The notes beneath the pieces were generated by a model that saw nothing but the letters and a program-made list of their open reading frames with translations, ran no database searches and was not told where the DNA came from. DNA of 64,000 nucleotides, from contig JAMDDV010000038.1 in assembly GCA_023488455.1 (NCBI GenBank), positions 21,251-85,250 of the forward strand. The letters are read 5' to 3'. The position numbers and the translations under genes were made by a program. This document shows positions 8,235-17,315 of this stretch, one piece after another (the first letter of the stretch is position 1; every line of letters begins with the position of its first letter). The DNA comes from Actinomycetota bacterium (GTDB lineage Bacteria; Actinomycetota; Humimicrobiia; Hakubellales; JAMDDV01).

Positions 8235-9395
8235 ATGTTAAGAGCCGTGACATTAAATAGGAGAATTATTTTTGGCAATAATTCTCTGGAGAGTCTTGGT
8301 GTAGAGCTAAGGGCGTTTTGCAGCAGAGCCTTTGTTGTTACATATACTGCTGGAAAGGTCTGGAGGGATAAAGTTGTTGAAAAAGTTATAAATATTTTAG
8401 AGGATTCACAAATAAAGTATGAACTATTTAGAGAAGTAACGTCTACCCCACAAATTCAGCTAATAGATAAGGGATCGGAACTGTGCAAGAAGGCGAAATG
8501 CGATGCAGTAATTGGCCTGGGTGGTGGTAGTGTTATTGATTCTGCAAAAGCAATTGCTATTCTCATCACGAACAACGGTTCAATAAGGCAATATCAGATG
8601 GGAGATAAGACCATAGAAGTGCCTGGCTTGCCCATCGTAGCTGTTCCAACTGCGCCTGGGTCAGGATCTGAAGCTACAGCAGTGGCAGTTATAGATAATA
8701 TGGAAGCAGGGATTAAGAAAAGCATTTCAAGTACCTATATGGTTCCCCAGTTTGTTTTTATCGATCCACTGCTTTCTGTTAATTTACCTCCTTATTTAAC
8801 TGCAACTATGGGGATGGATGTCCTTAGTCATGCAATTGAATCTTTTGTTTCAAAACAGGCTTATCCGTTCAGTGAAGCTGTATCGGTTGCAGCGATTAGA
8901 TTGGTTGGGATCAGTTTGAGGCGAGCTGTATTTAATGGTCTGGATGAAGATGCGCGCTCTAATATGTCCTGGGCTAGCTATCTTGGAGGGCTTTCGTTAA
9001 GTGCAGGCGTAGGAGCAGTACACATTCTTGCTCAACCCCTGAGTGCTGTAAGGGAAATATCTCATAGCGAGGCAGTTTCTGCTTTACTTCCGGAGGTAAT
9101 GGGTTTTAATTTGAATTACGCTCAGAGAAAATATGCCCAAATAGCATCTTTTCTGGGAGAAAAAATTGAAGCCATGTCAGTTAAGAATGCTGCGTTAGCA
9201 GCTATTAGAAATGTGGATAAATTATGCGAGGATATTGGTGTCAAGAGAAGCCTTAAAGATCATGGTTTCAGCAAAGCAGATATTCCGAAAATTATTGAAA
9301 AAGTTACCAGATCAACTTCACATATTATCACGAACCCGAGGCCTGTTGACGAGGAAGCTCTAAGCTATATATTGGGTTCTTGTTTGGAATCATAA
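8235..9395 (+). CDS. Iron-containing alcohol dehydrogenase
   Basis: A 386-residue group III alcohol dehydrogenase. The nucleotide motif GLGGGSVIDSAKA (95-106) and the metal ligands D195, H199 (GMDVLSHAIE), H263 (GAVHILAQ) and H277 (ISHSEA) are all present; the usual Gly after the last His is Ser. Such enzymes reduce aldehydes or oxidise alcohols with NAD(P)H in the cytoplasm. Within this operon it may handle a sugar-derived aldehyde such as lactaldehyde or glycolaldehyde, but that is inferred from context only. Confidence 0.88.
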   Translation: MLRAVTLNRRIIFGNNSLESLGVELRAFCSRAFVVTYTAGKVWRDKVVEKVINILEDSQIKYELFREVTSTPQIQLIDKGSELCKKAKCDAVIGLGGGSVIDSAKAIAILITNNGSIRQYQMGDKTIEVPGLPIVAVPTAPGSGSEATAVAVIDNMEAGIKKSISSTYMVPQFVFIDPLLSVNLPPYLTATMGMDVLSHAIESFVSKQAYPFSEAVSVAAIRLVGISLRRAVFNGLDEDARSNMSWASYLGGLSLSAGVGAVHILAQPLSAVREISHSEAVSALLPEVMGFNLNYAQRKYAQIASFLGEKIEAMSVKNAALAAIRNVDKLCEDIGVKRSLKDHGFSKADIPKIIEKVTRSTSHIITNPRPVDEEALSYILGSCLES

Positions 9396-9416
9396 TGATA
9401 ATCTGAGGTTAAGTTC

Positions 9417-10565
9417 ATGAATTCGCGCGAGCGCGTTAATTTAACTTTTATGCATGAAGAACCGGATAGAGTTCCAATTGATCTTGGGAGCACAAAAGCA
9501 ACTTCAATTATGATTGGAGCATACAAAAATATACTGAGTTACTATGCCCTGAATCACTTAAAAGTTGAAATATCGGATACCGTTCAGCAGATGGCAGTTT
9601 TAGGTGAACCATTTCTTGAAAAGATCGGTGCAGATTTCCTTCCAATTGATCTTAATCCACCCTCCAGCTGGCAGCTAAAGATAGTTGATGAAGGTTCTTA
9701 TTACTCTTTTTTTGATGAATGGGGCAGCAAACTTAGAATGCCCAGGAATGGTGGTCATTATTATGATAGGGTCGAGTTTCCGCTTAAGGATGATGATGTT
9801 CAATCTCTGAGAGAATACAGGTGGCCGGACCCAGACGACAAGTTCAGAGTAGCTGGATTGGCGGAAAAGGCAAGGAATATTTATGAAAAAACAGACTACG
9901 TAATTGTAGGCAGCCCGCTTTTTGGTGGCGGGATCTTTGAACAGTCCATGCGAATGAGAGGGATGGCAGAATTCTTAATGGATCTTGCGGCTAATAGAAA
10001 GTATGCAGAATTGTTGATGAATAAGCTTGTTGATATATACATGCAGATGTTGAGCAATTTTATAGATGAAGTTGGAATTTATCTTGATGTAATTTATTAT
10101 GCTGACGATTTGGGAATGCAGAATGGCTCTTTAATCTCACTGGATCTTTATAGGAAATTGATCAAGCCAGGACACAAGAAGATATTTGATTTTATCAAGA
10201 GGAAAAGTCATGCGAAAATATTCTACCACTGCTGTGGTGCGATCTCTGAATTCATTCCTGACTTTATAGATTTGGGTATAGATATTCTAAATCCAGTGCA
10301 AGTTTCAGCATTGGGGATGGATACCAGGTGGTTAAAGAAGGAGTTCGGGAGCCAACTGATATTCTGGGGAGGGGGTTGCGATACGCAGAGAGTTTTACCC
10401 TTTGGAACTCCTGAGGAGGTAAGGACTGAGGTAAAATCGAGAATAGGGGATTTAGCTCCTGGGGGTGGTTTTGTTTTTTGTCAAGTTCATAACATCCAGG
10501 ACAATGTGCCTGCGCAAAATATTGCCGCTATGTATGAAACGGTAAATAAATTTGGGAGATATTAA
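9417..10565 (+). CDS. URO-D/MtaA-CmuA family protein
   Basis: The 382-residue protein opens with NSRERVNLTFMHEEPDRVP, the standard superfamily start, and has FYHCCGAISEFIPDFID, the HxCG zinc motif, at about residue 275. IFWGGGCDTQRVLPFGTPEE near the C-terminus matches the conserved GGxDtQ...gTpeeV strand seen in many sugar-cluster URO-D proteins. It starts 22 bases after the Fe-alcohol dehydrogenase and ends 2 bases before the Zn-alcohol dehydrogenase, so it is firmly inside the operon. Substrate unknown. Confidence 0.8.
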   Translation: MNSRERVNLTFMHEEPDRVPIDLGSTKATSIMIGAYKNILSYYALNHLKVEISDTVQQMAVLGEPFLEKIGADFLPIDLNPPSSWQLKIVDEGSYYSFFDEWGSKLRMPRNGGHYYDRVEFPLKDDDVQSLREYRWPDPDDKFRVAGLAEKARNIYEKTDYVIVGSPLFGGGIFEQSMRMRGMAEFLMDLAANRKYAELLMNKLVDIYMQMLSNFIDEVGIYLDVIYYADDLGMQNGSLISLDLYRKLIKPGHKKIFDFIKRKSHAKIFYHCCGAISEFIPDFIDLGIDILNPVQVSALGMDTRWLKKEFGSQLIFWGGGCDTQRVLPFGTPEEVRTEVKSRIGDLAPGGGFVFCQVHNIQDNVPAQNIAAMYETVNKFGRY

Positions 10566-10567
10566 AA

Positions 10568-11596
10568 ATGAAAGCAGCAGTACTTGAAAAAATAGGAAAA
10601 ATAAAGGTTAGTGAAGTCAAGAAACCTGTCCCAGCTACAGAAGAGGTATTGGTAAGAATAAAAGCGTGCGGAATATGTCAGACGGATTACAGTGCGTATA
10701 CTGGTAGAAGAGCAAATCTCAACTTCCCAATGATACTGGGTCATGAGATGTCAGGGATAATCGAGGAGATTGGCGATGGAGTATGTGATTGGCAAGTTAG
10801 CGATGAAGTAATCATTAGCCCGGTTGTTTACTGTGGGAAGTGTTATAACTGCAGAATTGGCAAACCTCACTATTGTCAGTACGGACAGGTTTTAGGAGGG
10901 GAGGGGCAACCGGTAATCAGGGACGGTGGTTTCGCAGAATACATTGTTGTTCCCACCAGTGTTATATATCGTAAGCCTGAGAATATATCCTTTGAATCCG
11001 CAGCATTAACCGAGCCGTTAGCCGGCTCTTATAAGGGTCTGATTGAATATAGCAATATGACCGTCGGTGAAGATGTGGTGATTATCGGCGTTGGCAGTAT
11101 GGGTCTTCTGGTGAACCAGGTTGCTAAAGCTGGGGGAGCTGGGAATATTATAGCGATTGATAAAAATGATGTCAGACTGAAAAAGGCAGGGGAATTGGGT
11201 GCCAACCATTGCTTGCGTTTTGAAGAAAATATGCGAAAGAGGATATTCGATATTCTAAGGGAAGGTCCTGATATTGTATTTGAGGCAGCAGGGACACTGG
11301 AAGCTGCCCGATTAACCTTTGACCTTCTTCGAAGGGGTACGAGAATAAATATGTTTGGAGTTATCTTGCCGGGTACTATTGAGATATCTCCAGCATCCAT
11401 TCATTTTCAGGAAACCAGAATGGATGCTTCTTTTTCAATTACACCGCGAGTGATGGAGAAAGCCATTGGACTTATGAGGAAAAGTTTGGTCGATCCTGGG
11501 AAAATTATTACGCACCGTTTTGCTTTGGAAGATATAGATAGGGCAATGGAAGCTATGGAATCTCCCGATAGGATCAAGATAATAATCCTACCTTAA
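10568..11596 (+). CDS. Zinc-dependent medium-chain dehydrogenase
   Basis: A 342-residue MDR-family dehydrogenase. Catalytic zinc ligands are C37 and H59-E60 (CGICQTD, LGHEMSG), and the structural zinc set is C89, C92, C95 and C103 (YCGKCYNCRIGKPHYC). The Rossmann motif is GVGSMG. Sorbitol/threonine/galactitol-type dehydrogenases share this arrangement and oxidise a sugar hydroxyl with NAD(P)+. It begins directly after the URO-D gene. Substrate unknown. Confidence 0.88.
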   Translation: MKAAVLEKIGKIKVSEVKKPVPATEEVLVRIKACGICQTDYSAYTGRRANLNFPMILGHEMSGIIEEIGDGVCDWQVSDEVIISPVVYCGKCYNCRIGKPHYCQYGQVLGGEGQPVIRDGGFAEYIVVPTSVIYRKPENISFESAALTEPLAGSYKGLIEYSNMTVGEDVVIIGVGSMGLLVNQVAKAGGAGNIIAIDKNDVRLKKAGELGANHCLRFEENMRKRIFDILREGPDIVFEAAGTLEAARLTFDLLRRGTRINMFGVILPGTIEISPASIHFQETRMDASFSITPRVMEKAIGLMRKSLVDPGKIITHRFALEDIDRAMEAMESPDRIKIIILP

Positions 11597-11632
11597 AACG
11601 GACAGAAAATTAGAAAGGGTTCAGGTTGAGAG

Positions 11633-12649
11633 GTGGTCACCAGTAAAGATGTCGCTAAATTGGCAGGAGTTTCTCGAGCCACAGTTTCTCATGTAGTAAA
11701 TAAAAGTAAGTATGTAAGTAAAGAGTTGAAACTTAGAGTAGAGCAAGCGATGAAGGAGCTTGCATATCACCCCGATGCAATTGCTAAAAGCCTGAAGGCA
11801 AGAAAAACACATACCATTGGAGTTGTTATACCAAACATTATGAGCCCCTTCTATCCTCCGGTGGTTAAAGGTATTGAAGATGTAGCTAGAGAGTCTGGGT
11901 ATCAAATTTTTATATGCAGTACTGAAGAGGATTTTGAAATGGAGGAGGAGAGGCTAAAGGCTTTGTATGAAAAAAGAGTTGACGGCTTGATAATCGTGCC
12001 AGTTAGAGATAGAAGAGGGTTTTTCTTTGATACACTTTTAGGGAAGAACGTACCGATTGTTTTACTCGACCGGAAGATTGGTGGCATTGATGTGGATACG
12101 GTTAGTAGTGATAACTATGATGGGGCGTACGCAGCTGTCAGACATTTTTTGAGTTTAGGTTACAAGAACATAGCCATTGTAGCGATGCCACTGCATATGG
12201 TACCTGGCAAAGAACGCCTCGAGGGATATAAAAAGGCTCTTCAAGAACATGGATTATCTGTGGTGGATAACTACGTAAAGGTAGGGAATGTCTCCGAAGA
12301 AAGTGGTTATGAGCGCACTAAGGAGCTATTGAATCAACCGGGTTCTCTTGAAGCGATTTTGGTATGCAATCATTTAATGGCGATGGGCGCTTTCAGAGCG
12401 ATAAAAGAGTCGAAGCTGCGGATTCCCGAGGATATAGCGCTGATAGCATTTGATGATTTTCCCTGGACCCCCTATCTTTCTCCCTCCTTGACGACTGTGG
12501 CTCAGTCAGCTTATGAGCTTGGTGCTACGGCCGCGAATATGCTTATTGAAAGAATAGAGAAGAAAAATGATATAGAACCACGACACGTTGTTCTGAAATC
12601 TAAATTGATTGTCAGGGAGTCGTGTGGTGCTAATATGCGTAAAAGATAA
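11633..12649 (+). CDS. LacI family transcriptional regulator
   Basis: The GTG start at 11633 follows GGTTGAGAG. The N-terminus is a textbook LacI helix-turn-helix (TSKDVAKLAGVSRATVSHVV) and hinge, followed by a periplasmic-binding-protein-like effector domain (HTIGVVIPNIMSPFYPPVVK... IALIAFDDFPW). It lies inside the 4.6-13.4 kb operon and is the likely regulator of it, perhaps through the palindrome at 4535-4550. The ligand is probably a sugar or sugar phosphate. Confidence 0.9.
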   Translation: MVTSKDVAKLAGVSRATVSHVVNKSKYVSKELKLRVEQAMKELAYHPDAIAKSLKARKTHTIGVVIPNIMSPFYPPVVKGIEDVARESGYQIFICSTEEDFEMEEERLKALYEKRVDGLIIVPVRDRRGFFFDTLLGKNVPIVLLDRKIGGIDVDTVSSDNYDGAYAAVRHFLSLGYKNIAIVAMPLHMVPGKERLEGYKKALQEHGLSVVDNYVKVGNVSEESGYERTKELLNQPGSLEAILVCNHLMAMGAFRAIKESKLRIPEDIALIAFDDFPWTPYLSPSLTTVAQSAYELGATAANMLIERIEKKNDIEPRHVVLKSKLIVRESCGANMRKR

Positions 12650-12663
12650 GGATGGGAGGAGTT

Positions 12664-13422
12664 ATGGGGAAAGAGTTAGTGTTATCAGGGAGGTATTATT
12701 CAGAAAATTTAACTCCAGATGGAGTCTACAAACCTGAGCTTTTTGGATACAAAACCGAAGAGTTAAGGTTAAGTATAGACCAGACAGCCTTTATGTTGAT
12801 CGATGTATACGGGACTGGGTATTCGGATGATGAACCCGAACCAATAAGGCCTGCTCTTATAACCCGTAAAATGTTTTTGAGAGAAAAAGAAATGATCAAC
12901 GAAAGGATAAGACCTGCACGTGACATCGCAAGACAAGCCGGTCTTAAGATTGTGTATGTAACAAATAGCGATCCCAAAATCGCAATCTCTAAAGGTGAAT
13001 TTGGTAAGATGGTGAAGCGGATGCACGGTTATGTTCTTGAGGATGAATTTTCTGATAGTGGTGAGGCTCTTGCATTCTCTAAAGCAATTGCGCCCGAGCG
13101 TGATGATTTTGTAGTCAAGAAGTTTCAGTATGATGGTTTCTTTGAATCGCCACTCGATTCATTATTGCGGAATCTTGAGATTAAGAATCTGATAGCAGTA
13201 GGTTTTGCAGCAAATATCTGTTTGATGCAAACCTTGCACGGAGCTTTCTATAGAAACTACAGAACTGTGCTTTTAAGGGACTGTACGCTTGCTTTAGAAT
13301 ACCCTGACACTGAGGATGACTTGATGATAACAAAAGAATCCATAAGGTATATAGAGAGGCTTATTGGGTTCACGGTAACGTTCGAGGAGTTTAAGAACGC
13401 TTGCCAGAAGGTTACTGGCTAA
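12664..13422 (+). CDS. Isochorismatase-fold cysteine hydrolase
   Basis: Start placed at the ATG at 12664 behind GGGAGGAG; an in-frame ATG at 12652 sits inside that ribosome site. The 252-residue protein has the isochorismatase-family triad: an Asp in AFMLIDVYG (D47), a Lys in FVVKKF (about K152) and a Cys in AVGFAANICLMQT (C186). Members hydrolyse amides, vinyl ethers or nicotinamide. About 45 extra residues precede the first core strand. It is the final gene of the operon, 14 bases after the LacI gene; its substrate is not evident. Confidence 0.8.
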   Translation: MGKELVLSGRYYSENLTPDGVYKPELFGYKTEELRLSIDQTAFMLIDVYGTGYSDDEPEPIRPALITRKMFLREKEMINERIRPARDIARQAGLKIVYVTNSDPKIAISKGEFGKMVKRMHGYVLEDEFSDSGEALAFSKAIAPERDDFVVKKFQYDGFFESPLDSLLRNLEIKNLIAVGFAANICLMQTLHGAFYRNYRTVLLRDCTLALEYPDTEDDLMITKESIRYIERLIGFTVTFEEFKNACQKVTG

Positions 13423-13522
13423 AAATCAGCTTTTAATAATAGACCTTCCTTAAAATATTGAGTTTCCTGTAACATTCAGAAATAAAATCATTCTATGAAT
13501 TGGGATTTTTTTTCATAATTAC

Positions 13523-13550
13523 TTGACATTTTGTAGTATTATGTTAAATA
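13523..13550 (+). promoter_or_regulatory. Candidate sigma-70-type promoter for the RuBisCO-like gene
   Basis: TTGACA at 13523-13528 is a perfect -35 box, followed after 16 bases by TAAATA (13545-13550) as a weaker -10. It lies about 70 bases before the ATG at 13618, in an AT-rich gap after the isochorismatase gene. Confidence 0.45.
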
Positions 13551-13617
13551 TTTATTTGAATTTGAGGAAAAATTTCATTTTTAATAAAAAAATTGTTGAA
13601 ATAAACTAGGAGCGAGA

Positions 13618-14955
13618 ATGGACCGTTTGTACGAATCAAAGATTTTTGACTACTCTCTAGAGAGCGTTGTAAAGAAAGATTACATTATTGCAACCTATTA
13701 CCTTGAAGATTACTTGGAGAATGTTGACTTCATAGATCATTTTCAAAAAATCCAGGAAATAGTTTTGGAATGTTCAACAGGTTCATGGGTACGAGTAAAA
13801 GAAGAAACTCCTGAGGTTAGAGAGAAACTCTCAGGAAAGTTAATAAGTTATTTTGAGATACCGGCACCAAAGCACACAAAGAAAGCGGTATTTCAGCTCG
13901 CTTTGCCGACTGCAGCATGGGATCTTAATACAAATATTCCCATGATGATGTTATCGATGGCCGGCAACGTATTCTTCTTCTCCAAGAGTCTTAGAATACT
14001 TGATGTCTCATTCCCTGAATCTTTAACAAAACAACTTAACGGGCCAAAATTTGGTATAGAGGGACTTAGAAAGTATACTGGCGTTTACGGAAGGCCATTT
14101 TCATTACACATTATAAAACCGAAAATGGGGATGACCCCTGAACAGACAGCTGATCAGGTTTATCAGACTGCTTTGGGAGGAGCTGATTTCGCGAAAGATG
14201 ATGAGATAAGTTCCGATGTGTTCAACTGCACCATGGAAGATAGATTAGTTGCAGTTCTTAAAACGGTTGAAAAGGCTAAGAAGAAGACAGGCAAAGAACT
14301 TATATACTTTGTTTCCGTTACCACCGATGTAGACCGAATTGTAGATAGAGCAAGAAGAGCTGTGGAGTTGGGGGCTAAAGGGTTATTGGTATCTTATCCG
14401 GCAGGTTTTTCAGCAATTAAAGCTCTCGCTTCTGATCCAATGATAGATGTGCCAATATTAATGCATCCATCAAATATGGGGAGTTTATTCCCAACTCACA
14501 GTCCTATTTTTTTAGCAAAGATAGCGCGTCTTTCCGGTGTTGATATTTTGCTTGGACCATCTAACTGGGGAGAGCTTCAGCCAGTAAGTTTGGAGGAATC
14601 GCTTAAATGGACACAAGCTGTTCGTGCTCCGTTGTACGATGTCAAGCCTACAATACCAATGATCGGGGGCGGTGTTCATCCTGGAATAGCTGAAATTTAC
14701 ATAAGAGAGATTGGAATAGATATGGTTATGGCAGCAGGCGGAGGAATGCTTGGACACCCGGATGGGTACACCGCAGGAGCCAGAGCCTGGAGACAGGCTA
14801 TTGATGCTGTAATGAATGATATCCCGCTTCCCGAGGCTGCAAAAACCAATCCTGAATTGAAAGCTGCTTTGGATTACTACGGATACTACAAAAGGCCCAA
14901 GACCCCATGGTTTTATGCATCGCCCGAATACATACCCAAATTATTTACAGAATAA
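13618..14955 (+). CDS. RuBisCO-like protein (form IV)
   Basis: The 445-residue protein starts at an ATG after TAGGAGCGAG and covers the whole large-subunit fold. It keeps the lysines of the KPK motif (K167, K169) and the GGADFAKDDE motif with the carbamylation-site lysine and metal ligands (K193, D195, E196). But loop 6, where true RuBisCO has a catalytic lysine, reads GPSNWGELQP with Glu at that place, and the active-site HIH is replaced by ILL. It should therefore not fix CO2. Characterised RuBisCO-like proteins act as enolases/isomerases in methionine salvage or as decarboxylases/transcarboxylases in apiose breakdown. The aldolase-like and URO-D neighbours favour a sugar-acid route. Confidence 0.88.
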   Translation: MDRLYESKIFDYSLESVVKKDYIIATYYLEDYLENVDFIDHFQKIQEIVLECSTGSWVRVKEETPEVREKLSGKLISYFEIPAPKHTKKAVFQLALPTAAWDLNTNIPMMMLSMAGNVFFFSKSLRILDVSFPESLTKQLNGPKFGIEGLRKYTGVYGRPFSLHIIKPKMGMTPEQTADQVYQTALGGADFAKDDEISSDVFNCTMEDRLVAVLKTVEKAKKKTGKELIYFVSVTTDVDRIVDRARRAVELGAKGLLVSYPAGFSAIKALASDPMIDVPILMHPSNMGSLFPTHSPIFLAKIARLSGVDILLGPSNWGELQPVSLEESLKWTQAVRAPLYDVKPTIPMIGGGVHPGIAEIYIREIGIDMVMAAGGGMLGHPDGYTAGARAWRQAIDAVMNDIPLPEAAKTNPELKAALDYYGYYKRPKTPWFYASPEYIPKLFTE

Positions 14956-15210
14956 CCACTCTCAGCATGTAGTTGTTTAATTGATATAAGAATTATTTAG
15001 AAATCCATCTACTGCGTGTATTTAGGATTATGTATTTGTAGATAAGTATTATCAATTCAAATATTTTTATAATTTGAGAAAATGTGTTGTTTATTCTTTA
15101 TATTCCTTATATAGTATCAATAATCAAAGAAATAAACACATAATCGGTAGAAAAACAAAAGTTTTATTTAACTTGTTTGATGCCAAAAATTAGTTATCGG
15201 AGGAAATTAA

Positions 15211-16065
15211 TTGCCGTTATTATCACTATCAGAAATATTAAAAGACGCGAATAAAAAAAGATATGCGGTAGGCGGGTTTGATTGCTGGAATTTAGACTCT
15301 ATAAAAGCAATATTTGAATCTGCTGAGGAGATGTGTTCTCCAGTGGTTGTTGTTATTGAACCAGAGGAACTAGGGTTAATTGGATTTAATTATTTTCAGA
15401 ACATAATCAGAACGTTCCTTCTTGATTCGAGCATTCCTTTTGCAGTGCAATTAAATGAAACCTCAGATTTTAAAGACGTGATATTGGCTATAAAGTATGG
15501 ATTTAACTCCGTAATGCTGGAAAACGACTTTGGAGAATTTGAGGACTATTTAGCGCTTGTAAAAAAGTCTGTAGAGATAGGAGATCTTGCTGGGTTAGAG
15601 ATAGAGGCAGAAATCGGTGAAATTGAAAACGTTAGAAAAAAGGACAAGATGATAAGCAAAAAAACTGATGTTACTGAAGCGATAAGATTTATTAAAGAAA
15701 CGGGTATAAAGGCTTTAGCAATTTCTATTGGGAATATACATGAGTCGATAGATGAAGTCTCGAAAATTGACTTAAAACTCTTAAAGAAGTTAAAAGATTC
15801 AATTGATATTCCAATGGTGTTACATGGAGGGAGCAGTTTGCCAAAGAGCGAAACAAAAAGTTACGTTAATGCAGGTGTATCAATGATTAAGTATGGCACA
15901 ATTTTGCGCTATGAGTACCTGAATAAGAGGCTAAGTTCGGGAGAAGAAAATCGAGGGTTTATGGGCCAGGCTGTCAGATTGTTTGAAGACTCAAAAGAAG
16001 CTGTCAAAAATAGAATAAAAGAATATATTCAGATCATAGGAAGTGTGAATAGAGCAAGATATTAA
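15211..16065 (+). CDS. Class II ketose-bisphosphate aldolase-like protein with altered catalytic motif
   Basis: A TTG start at 15211 is supported by GGAGG eight bases upstream. The 284-residue protein aligns along its length with class II fructose/tagatose-bisphosphate aldolases: YAVGGFDCWNLDS, the GFNSVMLEND strand, EAEIGEIE, an IGNIHES His and the VLHGGSSLP phosphate loop. The defining HLDH motif, which supplies the catalytic Asp and a zinc His, reads QLNE (80-83). A classical zinc aldolase reaction is therefore doubtful; it may be a lyase or isomerase on another sugar phosphate, or non-catalytic. It is cotranscribed with the URO-D gene that follows 24 bases later. Confidence 0.8.
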   Translation: MPLLSLSEILKDANKKRYAVGGFDCWNLDSIKAIFESAEEMCSPVVVVIEPEELGLIGFNYFQNIIRTFLLDSSIPFAVQLNETSDFKDVILAIKYGFNSVMLENDFGEFEDYLALVKKSVEIGDLAGLEIEAEIGEIENVRKKDKMISKKTDVTEAIRFIKETGIKALAISIGNIHESIDEVSKIDLKLLKKLKDSIDIPMVLHGGSSLPKSETKSYVNAGVSMIKYGTILRYEYLNKRLSSGEENRGFMGQAVRLFEDSKEAVKNRIKEYIQIIGSVNRARY

Positions 16066-16089
16066 ATAATATTTTTTAAAGAGGTTAAA

Positions 16090-17259
16090 TTGAATTCTCG
16101 CCAAAGACTGCTTCGAACAATTAATCATAAAATTCCAGATAGGGTACCATGGAGTCCCTTTCTAGAGTTCTATTTCTTAAACGCTCAAAACGAGGAGGCA
16201 AAAGAAAAGGGCATCATTGAATTATCAAGGGAACTCAAAGTAGATATTATAGCCAGAAATATAGTATCTGCTTATAAAGTACATTCTCCAAATGTCAAAA
16301 CGACAACTTATATTAATGGGCAAGTGATCGATAATCCCGCGGAAAATAACAATTGGCAATTGGAAATATACGATATGTTTTCTTTAGATAAGTATCGGGA
16401 TCAATCTATTAAATTTATTGAGAAAAAATTCGAAACTCCAGTTGGTATGCTTTCAGCAAGATATGTAAACTTACTTAATTCCAGAACTGTATTCCAGGAT
16501 GTTTTTCCAATCCAAAACATGAGCGATCTGAATGTTCTTAAGTTTATGTATAAAGATATTCAATATGTACCAAATTATACAGAAGTGGAAAAAGTTTTTA
16601 AAAATGTCGGAAATGATGGCATAGTTTCAATAGGAGTACCAGGTACTCCGGTTGTTGAATTAATAGAAGAATATATTGGACTGGAAAATTTTCATTATTT
16701 GCTTCATGACTATACTATAGAGATAAAAGAATTAATGGAATTGATGTTGGAAAAGAATCTTGAGGCAGTTGAAATAGCAGCAAAATCACCCAGCGATTTT
16801 TTAATAATTTGGGAAGATACTGGAACAAGTTTGTATTCAAAAAAAATTTTTGTTGAAATTGTTTCTGGAATGATAAAGAAAATTGTTGATAGAATTCATG
16901 AACAGGGCAAACCAGTGGCATTACATTCATGTGGTCTTATTAATGATATTTTGTATGAAATTAAAGAGACTGGAGTTGATATTATTGAAAGCGTTACTAC
17001 ATATCCTACTGGTAATGTTAATATGTTAGATATGAAGAAAAAAATGGGAAACGATATTTGCATAATGGGTGGGATAGATCCTACTGTAATAACAAGCCAA
17101 AATGAAAAATATTTAATTGAGAAAACAAAGGAATTAATTCAAATAATGAAACCTGATGGTAACTTTGTCCTTGCAAATGGAGACGCATTACCGGCAGATA
17201 CTCCAGTAAAAAATCTATTTAATATTTATGAAATAGTTGAACAATATGGTTATTATTAA
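16090..17259 (+). CDS. URO-D/MtaA-CmuA family protein
   Basis: The TTG start at 16090 is preceded by AAAGAGGT. The 389-residue protein begins NSRQRLLRTINHKIPDRVPW, the superfamily opening, and carries VALHSCGLINDILYEI, the HxCG zinc motif, at about residue 275, then DICIMGGIDPTVI. It is more AT-rich than the URO-D genes at 6979 and 9417, matching its neighbours. It closes the RuBisCO-like/aldolase-like gene group and is convergent with the SIS gene. Function presumably methyl transfer or decarboxylation on a sugar-derived compound; not proven. Confidence 0.78.
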   Translation: MNSRQRLLRTINHKIPDRVPWSPFLEFYFLNAQNEEAKEKGIIELSRELKVDIIARNIVSAYKVHSPNVKTTTYINGQVIDNPAENNNWQLEIYDMFSLDKYRDQSIKFIEKKFETPVGMLSARYVNLLNSRTVFQDVFPIQNMSDLNVLKFMYKDIQYVPNYTEVEKVFKNVGNDGIVSIGVPGTPVVELIEEYIGLENFHYLLHDYTIEIKELMELMLEKNLEAVEIAAKSPSDFLIIWEDTGTSLYSKKIFVEIVSGMIKKIVDRIHEQGKPVALHSCGLINDILYEIKETGVDIIESVTTYPTGNVNMLDMKKKMGNDICIMGGIDPTVITSQNEKYLIEKTKELIQIMKPDGNFVLANGDALPADTPVKNLFNIYEIVEQYGYY

Positions 17260-17315
17260 GACCTGTGTCTTAGTAACAAAAGTAGATAATGCTACTGTAA
17301 AATATCTTAAGCAAA

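Noticed and set aside
13618..14955. True CO2-fixing RuBisCO
   Set aside because: The loop-6 lysine is Glu and the active-site His of the HIH motif is missing; no phosphoribulokinase is near.
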